DNA of 64,000 bases, taken from Syngnathus acus (lineage: Eukaryota > Chordata > Actinopteri > Syngnathiformes > Syngnathidae). The notes under the pieces were generated by a model, which saw only the letters and a list, made by a program, of their open reading frames with translations, was not told the DNA's origin and ran no database searches. Positions 53,691 through 64,000 of the stretch are shown piece by piece. Position numbers and translations under genes: made by a program. The stretch lies in contig NC_051104.1 of NCBI RefSeq assembly GCF_901709675.1, positions 124,001 through 188,000 of the forward strand, read 5' to 3'. Numbering within the stretch: position 1 is the stretch's first letter; each line of letters begins with the position of its first letter.

Positions 53691-53829
53691 TTTGACGCTT
53701 AAAGGGCATGTAAAGACACTATGGGGTCCCAAAATGTATTTGATAAAGATGGACTTGTATTTTTGGAAACTGTTGTTAATTTTTGAATAAAATTGCGAAT
53801 TGAGGAGTAATCGATGAAAAATCAACGGT

Positions 53830-54207
53830 TTGTATGTGATCGTTGAAGTTCATCCCGGAAATTGCCGAAGTGACTGTGACGTAGATTATAGGAGGCCGAG
53901 CGTTGCCGAGTTACTTAGCCCATGTAAGCATAATGGCGGATACAGAAGTGGAAGCGATGTCGTTTTTGTTTTGCTTTATCTACAAATAGCGAAGCGATGT
54001 CGTCTGACGAATCTCCCTCAGATGATTCTTCACCTTCTGAAGTATGATTTCTTTCTTGGGGTACAAGGCTACCCATTTGAACCAGTGAGAAGTACCCCAG
54101 CGACTGAAGCATCGCAAAACGAAGGCGCGGAAGGTACAGCCGGATCGGGAGAAAATCAATGGCTATATACTGATACTGTTTTGGGTGTCCAATTTAATAA
54201 ATTCTAA
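53830..54207 (+). pseudogene. Possible exon of a P2X7-tail-like transposon protein
   Basis: An acidic/serine stretch (SSDESPSDDSSPSE, about 54000-54040) is followed in another frame by GVQGYPFEPVRSTPATEASQ, resembling the start of P2X7-tail-like proteins (xQPYxFEP) that fish carry in many repeat-associated copies. The WCxCxxC core is not present and frames do not join. Weak call. Confidence 0.3.
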
Positions 54208-54659
54208 GAAAGTTGCAAAGAAAATGTCTTTTAATAATATATTCGGCAACATATTTTTTTATAGGATAGAAAACAGTAGGAAAATAAATTTTTAGGACTG
54301 GGAAAACCCATGAACGATTATTACTTTGGTGTGATAATTCTTATTTTCCCTTTGCACACAGTATGTTACTACCGAAGTTACACCTATAGTTATAAGCCTA
54401 AACTTTTTTATTTTTCAAATAACATAAAGGTAACATTTTATTATTATTATTATTTTCATACCCCAAGAATCTCCCTTTTGGCAATTGCACTGCTCTGTCT
54501 TGGCACTTTCGAGGGGGGGGTGAACTTGGGGGGGCTCCGTTGTCTCTATTATGCTTATATGTGAAGTATTGGAGACAAAACACCAGGAAATTGTATGGAT
54601 CTTCGCGCTATCAATCGGTAAACAATGGGGGGAGTCCCATCATGTGATCCAGAATGGCA

Positions 54660-54757
54660 CGGTTCATGACAAGGGAAGGAAAGACCGAGAAATACACACA
54701 TGTACATGTGTGACAATGACAATAAAGATCTATTCTATTCTATTCTATTCTATTCAA
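54660..54757 (+). repeat. LINE 3' end with (TATTC)n tail
   Basis: GTGTGACAATGACAATAAAG followed by four TATTC units, the usual form of a fish LINE 3' terminus; only a short piece is present. Confidence 0.5.
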
Positions 54758-54894
54758 ATTGACTGCGTTTGGCTCACGAATGCAATTTTACTTCAAATGC
54801 TATAATATTATTTGGATACAGGTGAATATAATTGAACATTCTGAGTGTTTTTTAAAACATGTTAAAGGTGCCTTTACATACACCAAATAGGGGC

Positions 54895-57070
54895 CCGCGG
54901 GTCAATTTTGGCCCGCCATCTATTCTGTCTGGCCCGCGTGATGACGTTAATATGATGTATTAAAAAAATAAATAAATTTAAAAAAAAAGAAATTTCAACC
55001 CCATATTTCTTTAAAAGAGAAAAAGGGCATACAACAATTCCATCAAATTCGAAACATTTATTGAGGTATGATAGTCCTTAGTCCCAACAACAGGTGGAAC
55101 ATCCTGTTTCAGTTATCCATGACGCACAGGTCGGTATTGACACGCAAGTGCACGTAATCTTATGCAAAAAAAACCCACAGTGTCCTGTCTCCCTCCTCCA
55201 GTGGGCAAGGTAAAAAATAGTCTATATTTCGTTAAATTAACAACATAACAAGGTTTGTTCAAATGTGAAATGGCCCACTTAAAATAAAACACAAAGAAAG
55301 AAGTGAACGTGAAAGCCCAGTTGAAAGAAAAGATGAATGCGCATTGGCCGCGTGGGAGAAGGATCTGCGCTGCTCCTGAATAAAGACAGAAAAAAGAGAA
55401 ATTTAAATAAGATCAAACAATATATAACTGTCATTTTTGTTTAACTACTTAAAAAGGCCAGTAGGCTACTCACTTAATGGGAGAAGTGGCTCCTCCCTTT
55501 GGTCACAATTTTGTGGATGTCGGGCGACAGGGATGTCACTTTTATCCTCAAGCAGTTCTCCGAGCTTGCATTGGTCAGACGGTTCCTCTCGTGTGTTTTG
55601 ATTGCATTCATTGACGAAAAGCTTGACTCACATGTGTAGGTAGATGGAAACATCGTCAGCACATAAAGGGCAAGCTTGATCCCCATGTACTCTTCTGAGC
55701 ATCCAATCGAGAAATCCTCCACAGAATGCGCACTAAAGGCATCACGGACGAGGGAGCTTGACTGGAAATCGATTAGCGCCAACTGTAGCGTTGCCTCGTC
55801 CAATGAGCTCATGGTTGTTTTGGCCAGTGAGGAGAATTCCTCGCTTCGCGTGGACAACGGGTCACGGACAAAGCCAACAATTTCCCTTGGGACACAGTAG
55901 TCTTGGAACCGCGACTGAAATTTGTCTACACTGTTTGTACTTTGTGTCCTCTCTTTGTGTCCTCTCTGCATCCATTGCAGCCTGGTCATCCTGGATAAGG
56001 GACCTTCCCTGTGGTCTCTTCTCAAGGTTTCTCAGTTCCCCTAGCTGGAGTTTTGAGTTCTTCCTTGCCCTCTTGGGAGTTTAAGATCAGGGGATGTTTG
56101 AGAATATTTGCCATTTTTCACATGTCCTGAGTGTTGTTAGTCACCTAAATGTTGAACAGAGGCTGTGATTTACCGAAGTCAAATTCCTTGTTTGGCACGC
56201 TCAAACATGGCGAATAAAAAACTCTTGAATCTTGAATCTTGAAGTTGTCCCGTAGCTTGTCAAGGAATTCAGTCATAATTCCTGTCACTCGCCCCCCTCC
56301 CTGTGATTTTAATGTTGCAAAGTGCAAGAGCCTGCCACTTGCTAGATCAGACTGGAACAACTCCAGCTTCCTTGTAAACGAATCCATCTTCTCGATCAGG
56401 TCCACAATGGTTTTCCCTCTCCCTTGTAGTTGCAGGTTCAGCTGGTTAAGATGGCCAATAATATGTTTGAGATGGACATTTCCCCTTCTAGAAAGGCCAA
56501 GTGGTCGTCTGAAGCGCGCATCTTGCTCATTCGCAGGAAGGTTTCCACTTGCTCTAGTAGCGCACAGAAGCGCTCCAGTGCCTTTCCTTTACTTAACCAG
56601 CACACGTCATTGTGAAGTAGCAGATCCTCGTAGCAGGCCTCTGACTCAGCAACAAGTTGGCGAAAAAGACGGTGCTGAGTGCTTGATGCACCCCGGACGA
56701 AATTAATGACTCGCATCACTTTATCCATGACACTCTTCAGCTCGCCACTGAGTCTGGCGCACAGGACACTCTGGTGAATTAGGCAATGTAGTGCGTGCAT
56801 TTGTGGTGCTATTTCCCTCAATCGGGCCACCAGACCTCTGTGGCAACCAACCATGGCAGGTGCACCGTCTGTCACTGTACAGAAGGCTGTAACATTGTTT
56901 GCATGCTGTGCTGTTCTATGTGCATGTTTGTGTTGGCAGCGGCTCTGCCTTGTGTTCCCGCTCCGCATGTCACGTGACTCCATGGGGTGACGCGGCATTC
57001 TCCGCGGATGAGCAGGGCAGTCCGGAAGAGAGCAGTTCACGGTATGGTGGTGTAGAAGTTCGCTAGTCAT
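54895..57070 (-). pseudogene. hAT transposase pseudogene (ZBED5/GTF2IRD2-like lineage)
   Basis: Blocks in order on the - strand: VTDGAPAMVGCHRGLVARL (about 56875), HCLIHQSVLCARLSG, RLFRQLVAESEACYEDLLLHNDVCWLSKGKALERF (to 56560), then after an insertion QSRFQDYCVPREIVGFVRDP (55918 downward) and the hAT C-terminal dimerisation region MFPSTYTCESSFSSMNAIKT to stop 55474. Upstream of TDGA the gene is cut by BEL/Pao LTR-like sequence; the middle is cut by the LINE fragment 55918-56243. The GGGGCCCGCGGGTCAATTTT string at 54891 resembles a hAT terminal region. Confidence 0.85.
55918..56243 (+). repeat. LINE 3' fragment inserted in the hAT gene
   Basis: Runs from the ATTTGTCTACACTGTTT string to an AATCTTG-repeat tail at 56222-56243. 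The first 18 bp recur at 63976-63993 in the 3' UTR of the LINE at the window end, which suggests the same or a related family. Flanks TGAAATTTGTC and TGAAGTTGTC look like a worn target duplication. Confidence 0.65.
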
Positions 57071-57314
57071 AGTCGAAGCGAAGTAAAGCCGAGTTCATGA
57101 CCAAAAAAATCCGCCATTCTATAAACCTTTAATTCTGCAGCTTAATAAACCTGTCCATCCATCCATCTACCTTTTGGCCATTCCCTGTGTCCAGCGTCAT
57201 TTGCGGCCTCCTGTATTCTGACCGATACACCATCTTGTACACTATATACACCCAAGATCTAGCGTATTACCCTCCCCAACATTGTGGTCCTTCGAGCCGG
57301 ATATAGTGTTCAGG

Positions 57315-59384
57315 ATGGAGCAAGATCAAGAAAGACACCTGGATGTGAGGCCAAAACGTCGGACGCACCCCCCAGCTTGGATGCAGGACTTCGAGGTGGA
57401 CTACGTGGGATATGAGCACAGCGGCCAACCACGGTGGGACTCGTTTACACCGACCCCAACAGGCAGACCGTCATACCCACAGAAGGGACTAGTCCAGACG
57501 ATCTCCTTGCATGCACCTCAACTTCACCCGGAGAGCTTCGAGGACGCTGCTCAGTATAGAGCCCCTCAGCTAGCCTCAAGCTTCACCCGGAGGAGGAATG
57601 CGGATGATAGAACCTTATCTGCACCTGTCCAGTCATACCAACAACAGCCAACCCAGCACCCGATGTACCACCCGAACCGCCAAACCTTACAAGATGAGAA
57701 TGCGGTTCTGCGTGAGACTCACGAAGCCATCCATGCCGGACTGAAGGAGCTAAATAAAGCCCGTAGTGACCTTCAGCAGCTGATTGACGTGGCCCACTCT
57801 CTAAGAATAGGCACGAGTCAAGTGAACATCCCTCTACCAGCATGTTCCAGTCCCACACCACCTGATGGGGCCGTCACCGCGAGCAACAGCTCGACATTTA
57901 CTGACTCAGAGGAAGAGGAGGATTGGCCTGATCCCCCGCCATGGCCTGAACCCGAGGAAGCTCTAAACGCCGACCTCAGTGCCTTTAATCTGGGAGCTCA
58001 TCAGTTACCTCCTTACCTGACTCCACCGAAGACCAAGCCTCTACACTACAGGCCTCAGCCACAACCAGCCCAATTCCGTCATCCACAGTTCATTCCTTCT
58101 AGCCGTGAGTCCTCCCATGTACCTCCTGTACCGCCATGTAACTTACCCTTACCTCTAAGAGCATCCCCAACTGGTCCATCACATCTTCAAGTGCCACACT
58201 CTCACAGAACCACCCCTTACATGCAACCTCCATTCCCAGAGCCAGTGTACAGAGGACCCCAACCGACCATTCCCAAGTTCACTTTCCCGGACCCTAGTGA
58301 GTTTGCCCGGCTACGTATAGCATTAGAGAACCTCCTCCCCTCCAATGCTACAGAACTCTTCAAGTATCAGGTACTAGTAGACCATCTTAAGTTAGAGGAG
58401 GCCAAACTGATATCTGACGCCTATCTAAACTCCCCAACCCCCTACACGGACACCATGACAGCTCTCTATGACAAATATGGTCAACCTCATCAGCTTGCCC
58501 TAAAGAAGATATCCAGCGTCCTGGATGGCCCAGAGGTCAGGCGGGGTGATCCAATGGCGTTCCAGAAATTTGCCCTTCAAGTTCAATCACTGGTGGGTCT
58601 CCTCCAGACCTTGGGCCACGAAGGAGAAATTGAACTAAGTTGTGGCTCTCACGTAGCTCGCCTACTGAGTAAGCTTCCTCCTGAACAGCGGGCCGACTTC
58701 CGCCGTTCCCAGCCCACTCGATCTGGAGCCACATCCACCTTGAGAGACCTGTCAGAGTGGCTTCGCCACGAGTCATGGTGTCAGGACTTTGACGATCCTA
58801 CCAGTAGCCGGAGCTCCAAGGAGAAGCAGAGCACTAAATGGAACATTCGTCCTGTGGCTAAGCAAACAGCAGTCCTGCATAGTAGCCAGGAGCCCTCAGT
58901 GAAACTAATTAAAGAGAAACCTGTCAAAGGGAAAGACAAGTCCAAGGTATACTGTGCCTATTGTGAGAGTACAGACCACTACCTCAGCCAGTGTAGTGGT
59001 GTAGCCCAGCTCACCAAAGACGAGCTGAAAAGGTGGATCCAGGAGCACAAGCGGTGTTGGCGCTGTGCCCGTCAACACTTCGCCGCTCAGTGCAACCTCA
59101 AGAAACCCTGTAACCTTTGTCAAGGCAAGCACCTTCTCGCTCTCCACGAGATTAACATAAGACCTGAGAAAGTTAAGGATGACTCACCTCCAAAGGCTGA
59201 AAGCTGCCTGACTACCTGTGCCTCCGAGTCCTTCTACCTTGACCGACCACATGTGGGGAACCGAGTCATGTTGAAGGTGGTGCGAGTACACGTGCACTAT
59301 GGTAGTCAGAAGTTTGCACCTTTGCTATACTGGATGATGGGTCTGAGAGGACTATGCTGCTCCCCACCGCTGCTAAGTCACTAG
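57315..59384 (+). CDS. gag: BEL/Pao Gag-like protein, N-terminal part of the polyprotein
   Basis: 689 codons from the first ATG (57315). A proline/glutamine-rich N-terminal half is followed by the DUF1759-type Gag core (LPSNATELFKYQVLVDHLK, ALYDKYGQPHQLALKKI, LSKLPPEQRADFRR) and three zinc knuckles near the end: CAYCESTDHYLSQC, CWRCARQHFAAQC, CNLCQGKHLLALH. A frameshift just before the protease DDG motif makes the frame run out at 59384, so the original polyprotein is broken there. Confidence 0.85.
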   Translation: MEQDQERHLDVRPKRRTHPPAWMQDFEVDYVGYEHSGQPRWDSFTPTPTGRPSYPQKGLVQTISLHAPQLHPESFEDAAQYRAPQLASSFTRRRNADDRTLSAPVQSYQQQPTQHPMYHPNRQTLQDENAVLRETHEAIHAGLKELNKARSDLQQLIDVAHSLRIGTSQVNIPLPACSSPTPPDGAVTASNSSTFTDSEEEEDWPDPPPWPEPEEALNADLSAFNLGAHQLPPYLTPPKTKPLHYRPQPQPAQFRHPQFIPSSRESSHVPPVPPCNLPLPLRASPTGPSHLQVPHSHRTTPYMQPPFPEPVYRGPQPTIPKFTFPDPSEFARLRIALENLLPSNATELFKYQVLVDHLKLEEAKLISDAYLNSPTPYTDTMTALYDKYGQPHQLALKKISSVLDGPEVRRGDPMAFQKFALQVQSLVGLLQTLGHEGEIELSCGSHVARLLSKLPPEQRADFRRSQPTRSGATSTLRDLSEWLRHESWCQDFDDPTSSRSSKEKQSTKWNIRPVAKQTAVLHSSQEPSVKLIKEKPVKGKDKSKVYCAYCESTDHYLSQCSGVAQLTKDELKRWIQEHKRCWRCARQHFAAQCNLKKPCNLCQGKHLLALHEINIRPEKVKDDSPPKAESCLTTCASESFYLDRPHVGNRVMLKVVRVHVHYGSQKFAPLLYWMMGLRGLCCSPPLLSH

Positions 59385-60946
59385 CCCTTAACGGCGCTCC
59401 CGAAGACCTCCCACTGCGCACAGTGCGCTCGGACATCCAAGTTTTGCATGGCCATACAGTGTCATTCCGGGTCTCCTCCCCCACCAACCCTAATGTCATG
59501 TTTAAGATCACTGATGCCTTTACAGCCAGCCATCTTAATCTAGCCCCACATAGCTACCCAGTTAGCCACCTACAAAGGAAGTTCAAGCACCTGCGTGGAA
59601 TCCCTATTCCTACCTTCCGAGAAGTAAAGCCCTTGCTTCTCATAGGTTCAGACCAGCCCCACCTCATAACCCCCATCGAGCCTGTCAGGCTTGGTCCTCA
59701 TGGTAGCCCAGCAGCTGTCCACACTAGACTGGGGTGGACCTTGCAGGGCCCGTGTCAGTCGACGGGGCGGCCGGCTCACCCAGCTCAATGCCTGTTCACC
59801 TCTGTTCCACCACCCATGGATGATCTCTACAGGCATGTGGAGAGACTCTGGCAAGTGGATACAGTCCCCTACAGGCCAGAGAGGGAAGTGACACGATCCA
59901 AGCAGGATCAGCAAGCCATAGCCCTGCTGGAGACGAAGACAGTACGTACCGAGGTGAGTGGCATCCTTAGATACGCTACTCCCCTGTTACGCCATGCGGC
60001 TATGCCCCTATTGCAAGCACCTAAAGAATCAGTTATGGCCCTGCTGCGCAGCACTGAGAGACGCCTCCTTAAGAACCCTGAGCAGGGACAAGCATACCAA
60101 GCAGAGATGCGGAAACTCATCGAGTCAGGCGCAGTGCAGGAAGTTAGCGAGGACACCTCATCAACGGAGAGCTGGTTTATCCCCCATCACCTCGTGACCC
60201 ATAACGGGAAGAACCGCCTCGTCTTTAACTGTTCTCATCAATTTTTGGGCCAGTCCCTTAATCAGTTCCTCCTACCAGGCCCAACTCTAGGTGCCTCCCT
60301 GCTAGCGGTCCTATTGAGGTTCCGAGAATGTCCCATTGCAGTCAGTGGGGACATTAAAGGGATGTTCCACCAGGTCCGTCTCCTCCCTGAGGATCGCCCA
60401 CTTCTGAGATTCTTATGGAGAGACCTAGAGGTAGAACAACCACCCAAGATCTTTGAATGGCACCTGTAGCCCATGTTGTGCGACATACGCCCTGCAAAGC
60501 CATGTCAAGGATCCCAGTAAGTCAAACGATGACATGAGGTTCTCCGTGGAGCACTGTTTCTATGTTGACAACTACCTGCAGAGTGTGGCTACACCCAGCG
60601 AAGCAAAGGGTCGGGTGGACCGGCTCAGGGAGCTCCTCGCCTCGGGCGGCTTTGAATTGCGACAGTGGGCTTGCAACGACCCAAATGTTCTCAGCCACCT
60701 ACCTTCAGAGCTCAGATCCACCAGTCTAGACCTGTGGTTAGCCCAAGATAAGTCCAACCCGTTTGAGTCGACCCTGGGCCTCAGCTGGAACTGGCAGGCA
60801 GACTCCCTAGGCTACAAGCAGCGGTTAGTCCCTTACGATGTACCAACCTTGAGGAACATTTATAGAATCCTAGCCTCACAGTACGATCCATTGGGATACC
60901 TGCTGCCATTCTCCACTCGCGCCAAGCTCATCCGTCATTTGACGTC
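59320..60946 (+). pseudogene. pol: BEL/Pao Pol: protease and part of RT
   Basis: Protease ILDDGSERTMLL (about 59328) and its downstream region (PVSHLQRKFKHLRGIPIP) lie in a frame open to 60469, with RT motifs NRLVFNCSH, GDIKGMFHQVRLLPED. A small deletion with frameshift near 60460 removes the segment before TCSPCCATYAL. The catalytic box is YVDN (60564-60575) rather than YVDD; I recall YVDN in other fish BEL copies, so it may not be a lesion. The frame ends where the LINE begins. Confidence 0.85.
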
Positions 60947-63900
60947 ATGATGGCGCCGCGGATGGCAGCCACGGTGAGTCGCTCTCTGTTTATTTGTCTT
61001 ATTTCGTGTGTTTTCTGTGTCCTCTGCTGTCCATCCCGGATCACTTTTACTAGAGAAGCGCTGTTAAACATCGGACAGTCTTCTTCTGGTATTTTCTCTC
61101 CTGTTCTCTTCGATTCAGACTGTTTGTCGGAGATTCTAGCCGGAGCGGCGGTGCTGTACAAGCTAGCACGACGACGGCGGCGCGGAAAACGAGCGGGAGC
61201 ACTCGTAAGGCTGAGGCAGAGAGGGTTCCGTTCTGCCCTACCGTCAATTCATCTGGCGAATGTCCGCTCCCTGGCGAACAAGATGGACGAACTGCTGCTC
61301 CTCACTTCAAGGAACACGGACTTCAGCAGATCCGCCGCGCTGTGCTTTGTGGAAACGTGGCTCAGCGAACGAACGCCCCACCACGCTGTGGAGCTAGCGG
61401 GCTTCAGGCTAACGCGAGCAGATCGCAGCGCGGAGCTCTCCGGAAAATCAAAGGGAGGTGGTCTCTGTTTCTACATTAATGAACGTTGGTGTACTGATGT
61501 CACGGTGTTGAAAGAGTTTTGCAGCCCTCTCCTAGAAACACTTTTCATAAACTGCCGGCCGTTCTATTCACCACGGGAGTTCTCCTCGATCGTCATGGCG
61601 GCTGTTTACATCCCACCACACGCACGTGCGAGTGAAGCCACGCAGATGCTGGCTGACCAGGTAACAGACATGGAGAAACTTCTACCAAACTCACTAATCA
61701 TTGTTCTGGGTGATCTTAACAGGGCGAACCTCGCACACGAACTCCCCAGATACAAACAGCACGTAACGTGTCCCACCAGAGGGGCACAGACTCTGGACCA
61801 CTGCTACACCGTGATCAAGGATGCATACCACTCTGCGGCTCGTGCAGCTTTAGGACTCTCGGACCACTGTCTAGTTCATCTGATCCCGGCCTACAGGCAG
61901 AAACTAAAAACTTCTAAGCCTGTGGTGAGGACTGTGAGGAAGTGGACAGTGGAGTCAAGGCAGGACCTCCAAGCCTGCTTTGACTGCACCGATTGGGGAG
62001 CTTTCGAAGCTGCAACTTCAGACTTGCATGAACTCACTGACACTGTCACATCATACATCAGTTTTTGTGAGGATCTGTGTGTGCAGACTAAGACCTTCTG
62101 CACGTACAACAACGACAAACCTTGGTTTACACCGAACCTCAGGAGGTTGCGCAAAGTCAAGGAGGAGGCCTTCAGGAGCGGCGACCGCGACCTGTTCAGG
62201 CAGACCAGAAACACACTGAACCGAGAGGTCAGGAAAGCCAAGAGGTGTTACGGGGAGAACCTGAAGAGACACCTCTCTGCCAATCCTGATCCCTCAACAG
62301 TGTGGAAAGGTCTGCAGAGCATCACGGGCTACAAGAAACGAACCCCCCGTCCTGTGGAGAGCCCAAGGCTTGCTAACCAGCTGAATAAGTTCTACTGCAG
62401 GTTTGATCGGTCCTCCCACACAACGGGACTTCCTGCAGCACAATCTACATACTCACCTCTCCCCACAACTGCTCTGTCCACACCTCTATCATCGTTGTCA
62501 CCCACTCTCTCTCTTGCAGAGGCCGCGCCCGCACTCCAGGTCCGCGAGGAGGAAGTGCGCCAGATGTTCCAGAGACAAAAGACCAGGAAGGCACCGGGCC
62601 CAGACGGCGTGTCACCTTCCTGCTTGAAAGTCTGCGCTGAACAGCTGGCGCCCACCTTTGCACGGATCTTCAACCGTTCTCTGGAGCTGTGTGAGGTGCC
62701 CTCGTGCTTCAAGAGCTCCACCATCGTTCCAGTGGCCAAGAAGCCCGCCATCACAGGTTTGAATGACTATAGACCCGTCGCACTGACATCTGTGGTCATG
62801 AAATCTTTCGAGAGGTTAGTGCTGAACCACCTGAAGGAGGTCACGGGCCCCCTGCTTGACCCCCTCCAGTTTGCCTACCGGGCAAACAGGTCAGTGGATG
62901 ATGCGGTCAACATGGGACTGCACTACATCCTGCACCACCTGGACACTCCAGGAACGTACGCCAGGATCCTGTTCGTGGACTTCAGCTCGGCGTTCAACAC
63001 CATCGCTCCTGACATCCTCCAACAGAAGCTCATCCAGCTTGCGGTGCCTGCCCCCACCTGTCAGTGGATCACCAGCTTCCTGACCAACAGGAGACAGCGT
63101 GTGAGGCTGGGGGGCATCACATCTGACACCCGGACCACCAATACTGGAGCCCCTCAGGGGTGCGTCCTCTCCCCACTGCTCTTCTCTCTCTACACCAACG
63201 ATTTCTCCTCAGATGACTCTCCTGTGAAGCTCCTGAAGTATGCAGACGACACCACTCTCATCGGACTGATCCAGGACGGTGATGAGACTGCGTACAGACA
63301 GGAGGTGGAGCGGCTGGTCCACTGGTGCAACCAAAACCATCTGGAGCTGAACCCGCTCAAGACCGTGGAGATGACAGTGGAATTCAGGCGAGACCCTTCA
63401 CCACTTTTACCCCTCACTATCCGCAGTAATACTATTCTCTCCACAGACACCTTCAAGTTCCTGGGAACCACAATCTCTCGGGACCTGAAATGGACCGGCC
63501 ACATAGACTCTGTCCGGAAGAAGGCCCAGCAGAGGCTGTACTTCCTGAGACAGCTCAAGAAGTTCAACCTGCCGCGAGAGCTTCTGAAGACCTTCTACAC
63601 TGCCATCATCCAGTCTGTCCTCTGCACCTCCATCACTGTCTGGTTTGGATCAGCCTCCAAACAAGACAAGCACAGACTGCAACGGACAATCAGGACTGCA
63701 GAAAAGATCATTGGAATCAACCTCCCTTCTATCCAAGACTTGTACCTGTCCAGGACCAGGAAACGTGCAAGGAACATCTCTACAGACCCTTCTCACCCAG
63801 GTTGCAGTCTGTTTGAACTACTCCCCTCCGGACGGCGTTATAGAGCTCGGTACGCCAAAACCAGCAGACACCGAGACAGCTTCTTCCCCCAGGCTGTTGC

Positions 63901-64000
63901 TCTGATGAACTCACACCACTCATAGAGTCTCAGAGGCATTACTGTGCAATAACATCCTGCTCTTCACACCTTTTGAATTTGTCTACACTGTTTTTGCCAT
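60935..64000 (+). mobile_element. LINE (L2/Rex1-like), full-length coding, 3' end outside
   Basis: Inserted in BEL/Pao pol. It starts within a few bases of its ATG, at the point where Pao coding similarity stops. After the stop at 63925 the 3' UTR runs to the window edge, so its tail and target duplication are not visible. Confidence 0.9.
60947..63925 (+). CDS. LINE ORF2: APE endonuclease and reverse transcriptase, 992 aa, intact
   Basis: One uninterrupted frame. N-terminal hydrophobic/basic leader ([25 protein letters not shown]), then APE endonuclease: [13 protein letters not shown] (~104), FVETWLS (~133), VLGDLN (255-258 GDLN), [14 protein letters not shown] (SDH 305-307). Linker with [12 protein letters not shown] and [56 protein letters not shown] (FVD 676-678), [26 protein letters not shown] (YADD 765-768), thumb [12 protein letters not shown], and a C-terminal LLPSGRRYR block also found in the L2 copy at 38951-40863. 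All catalytic residues that can be recognised are present, so it may be active. Confidence 0.92.
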   Translation: MMAPRMAATVSRSLFICLISCVFCVLCCPSRITFTREALLNIGQSSSGIFSPVLFDSDCLSEILAGAAVLYKLARRRRRGKRAGALVRLRQRGFRSALPSIHLANVRSLANKMDELLLLTSRNTDFSRSAALCFVETWLSERTPHHAVELAGFRLTRADRSAELSGKSKGGGLCFYINERWCTDVTVLKEFCSPLLETLFINCRPFYSPREFSSIVMAAVYIPPHARASEATQMLADQVTDMEKLLPNSLIIVLGDLNRANLAHELPRYKQHVTCPTRGAQTLDHCYTVIKDAYHSAARAALGLSDHCLVHLIPAYRQKLKTSKPVVRTVRKWTVESRQDLQACFDCTDWGAFEAATSDLHELTDTVTSYISFCEDLCVQTKTFCTYNNDKPWFTPNLRRLRKVKEEAFRSGDRDLFRQTRNTLNREVRKAKRCYGENLKRHLSANPDPSTVWKGLQSITGYKKRTPRPVESPRLANQLNKFYCRFDRSSHTTGLPAAQSTYSPLPTTALSTPLSSLSPTLSLAEAAPALQVREEEVRQMFQRQKTRKAPGPDGVSPSCLKVCAEQLAPTFARIFNRSLELCEVPSCFKSSTIVPVAKKPAITGLNDYRPVALTSVVMKSFERLVLNHLKEVTGPLLDPLQFAYRANRSVDDAVNMGLHYILHHLDTPGTYARILFVDFSSAFNTIAPDILQQKLIQLAVPAPTCQWITSFLTNRRQRVRLGGITSDTRTTNTGAPQGCVLSPLLFSLYTNDFSSDDSPVKLLKYADDTTLIGLIQDGDETAYRQEVERLVHWCNQNHLELNPLKTVEMTVEFRRDPSPLLPLTIRSNTILSTDTFKFLGTTISRDLKWTGHIDSVRKKAQQRLYFLRQLKKFNLPRELLKTFYTAIIQSVLCTSITVWFGSASKQDKHRLQRTIRTAEKIIGINLPSIQDLYLSRTRKRARNISTDPSHPGCSLFELLPSGRRYRARYAKTSRHRDSFFPQAVALMNSHHS

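Larger units (their letters stand above)
56900..60946 (+). mobile_element. BEL/Pao LTR retrotransposon, interrupted
   Basis: Leader TTGTGGTCCTTCGAGCCGGA at 57282, directly after an LTR-like ...CCCCAACA end (57281), is the form common in BEL elements. Gag and part of Pol follow; pol is cut at about 60940 by a LINE and no RNase H or integrase is seen before the window ends. The 5' LTR start was not fixed; it lies somewhere near 56900. Confidence 0.85.

Noticed and set aside
57282-57314. BEL/Pao ORF starting at 57282
   Set aside because: TTG there is part of the leader/primer region; the first ATG is 57315.

Overview
The window is teleost fish genomic DNA. It carries three neighbouring vertebrate genes in the order GDAP1 (last four exons), PI15 (complete) and CRISPLD1 (complete), all on the + strand. 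This is the same order as on human chromosome 8q, so it is conserved synteny. Genes are intron-rich with GT-AG junctions, long AT-rich spacers and a dense load of fish-type mobile elements. The species cannot be read from the sequence; a percomorph fish is a reasonable guess.

Layout. 1-1550: a SINE, then GDAP1 exons 3-6. 1551-23340: intergenic desert with two solo LTRs in reverse orientation (2330-2673, 4563-4991), a hAT-like element (7486-8544), a TIR element flanked by TA with pogo/Brinker-type remnants (10441-16611) that is split by a young Ty3/gypsy retrotransposon (11299-16396), a dead Tc1 element (18414-19943) and a forward solo LTR (22272-22640). 23349-27085: PI15 with TATA box, 5' UTR exon, five coding exons and a long 3' UTR. 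27090-31876: spacer with SINEs and a hAT element that hosts a SINE. 31877-51252: CRISPLD1, 14 coding exons whose splice phases all join into one 523-codon frame. Intron 1 (8.8 kb) holds a TIR element, SINE pieces, an internally deleted LINE, a SINE that runs into a 219-bp TG repeat, and an L2-like LINE. Intron 6 (7.3 kb) holds a hAT shell, a TIR element and a decayed chromodomain gypsy (sushi-like) element. Intron 13 holds a perfect foldback element.

51253-64000: mobile-element territory. First comes a two-gene TIR element with a THAP exon on one side and a DPYxLP/YPDI-type exon on the other, best explained as an internally deleted ISL2EU/IS4EU-type transposon. Then come an array of four hairpins, a hAT transposase pseudogene broken by a LINE 3' fragment, a BEL/Pao retrotransposon, and, inside its pol, a LINE with an intact 992-codon endonuclease plus reverse transcriptase ORF that runs to the window edge.

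How the genes relate. PI15 and CRISPLD1 are paralogous secreted CAP-domain proteins with matching exon lengths (119, 133 and 116 bp for coding exons 2-4 in both), so they are an ancient tandem pair; CRISPLD1 adds two LCCL domains. GDAP1 is a mitochondrial outer-membrane GST-like protein and is functionally unrelated. No prokaryotic features, CRISPR arrays or genuine tRNA/rRNA genes were seen. The least ordinary object is the THAP/YqaJ-type two-gene element 112 bp downstream of the CRISPLD1 stop codon.
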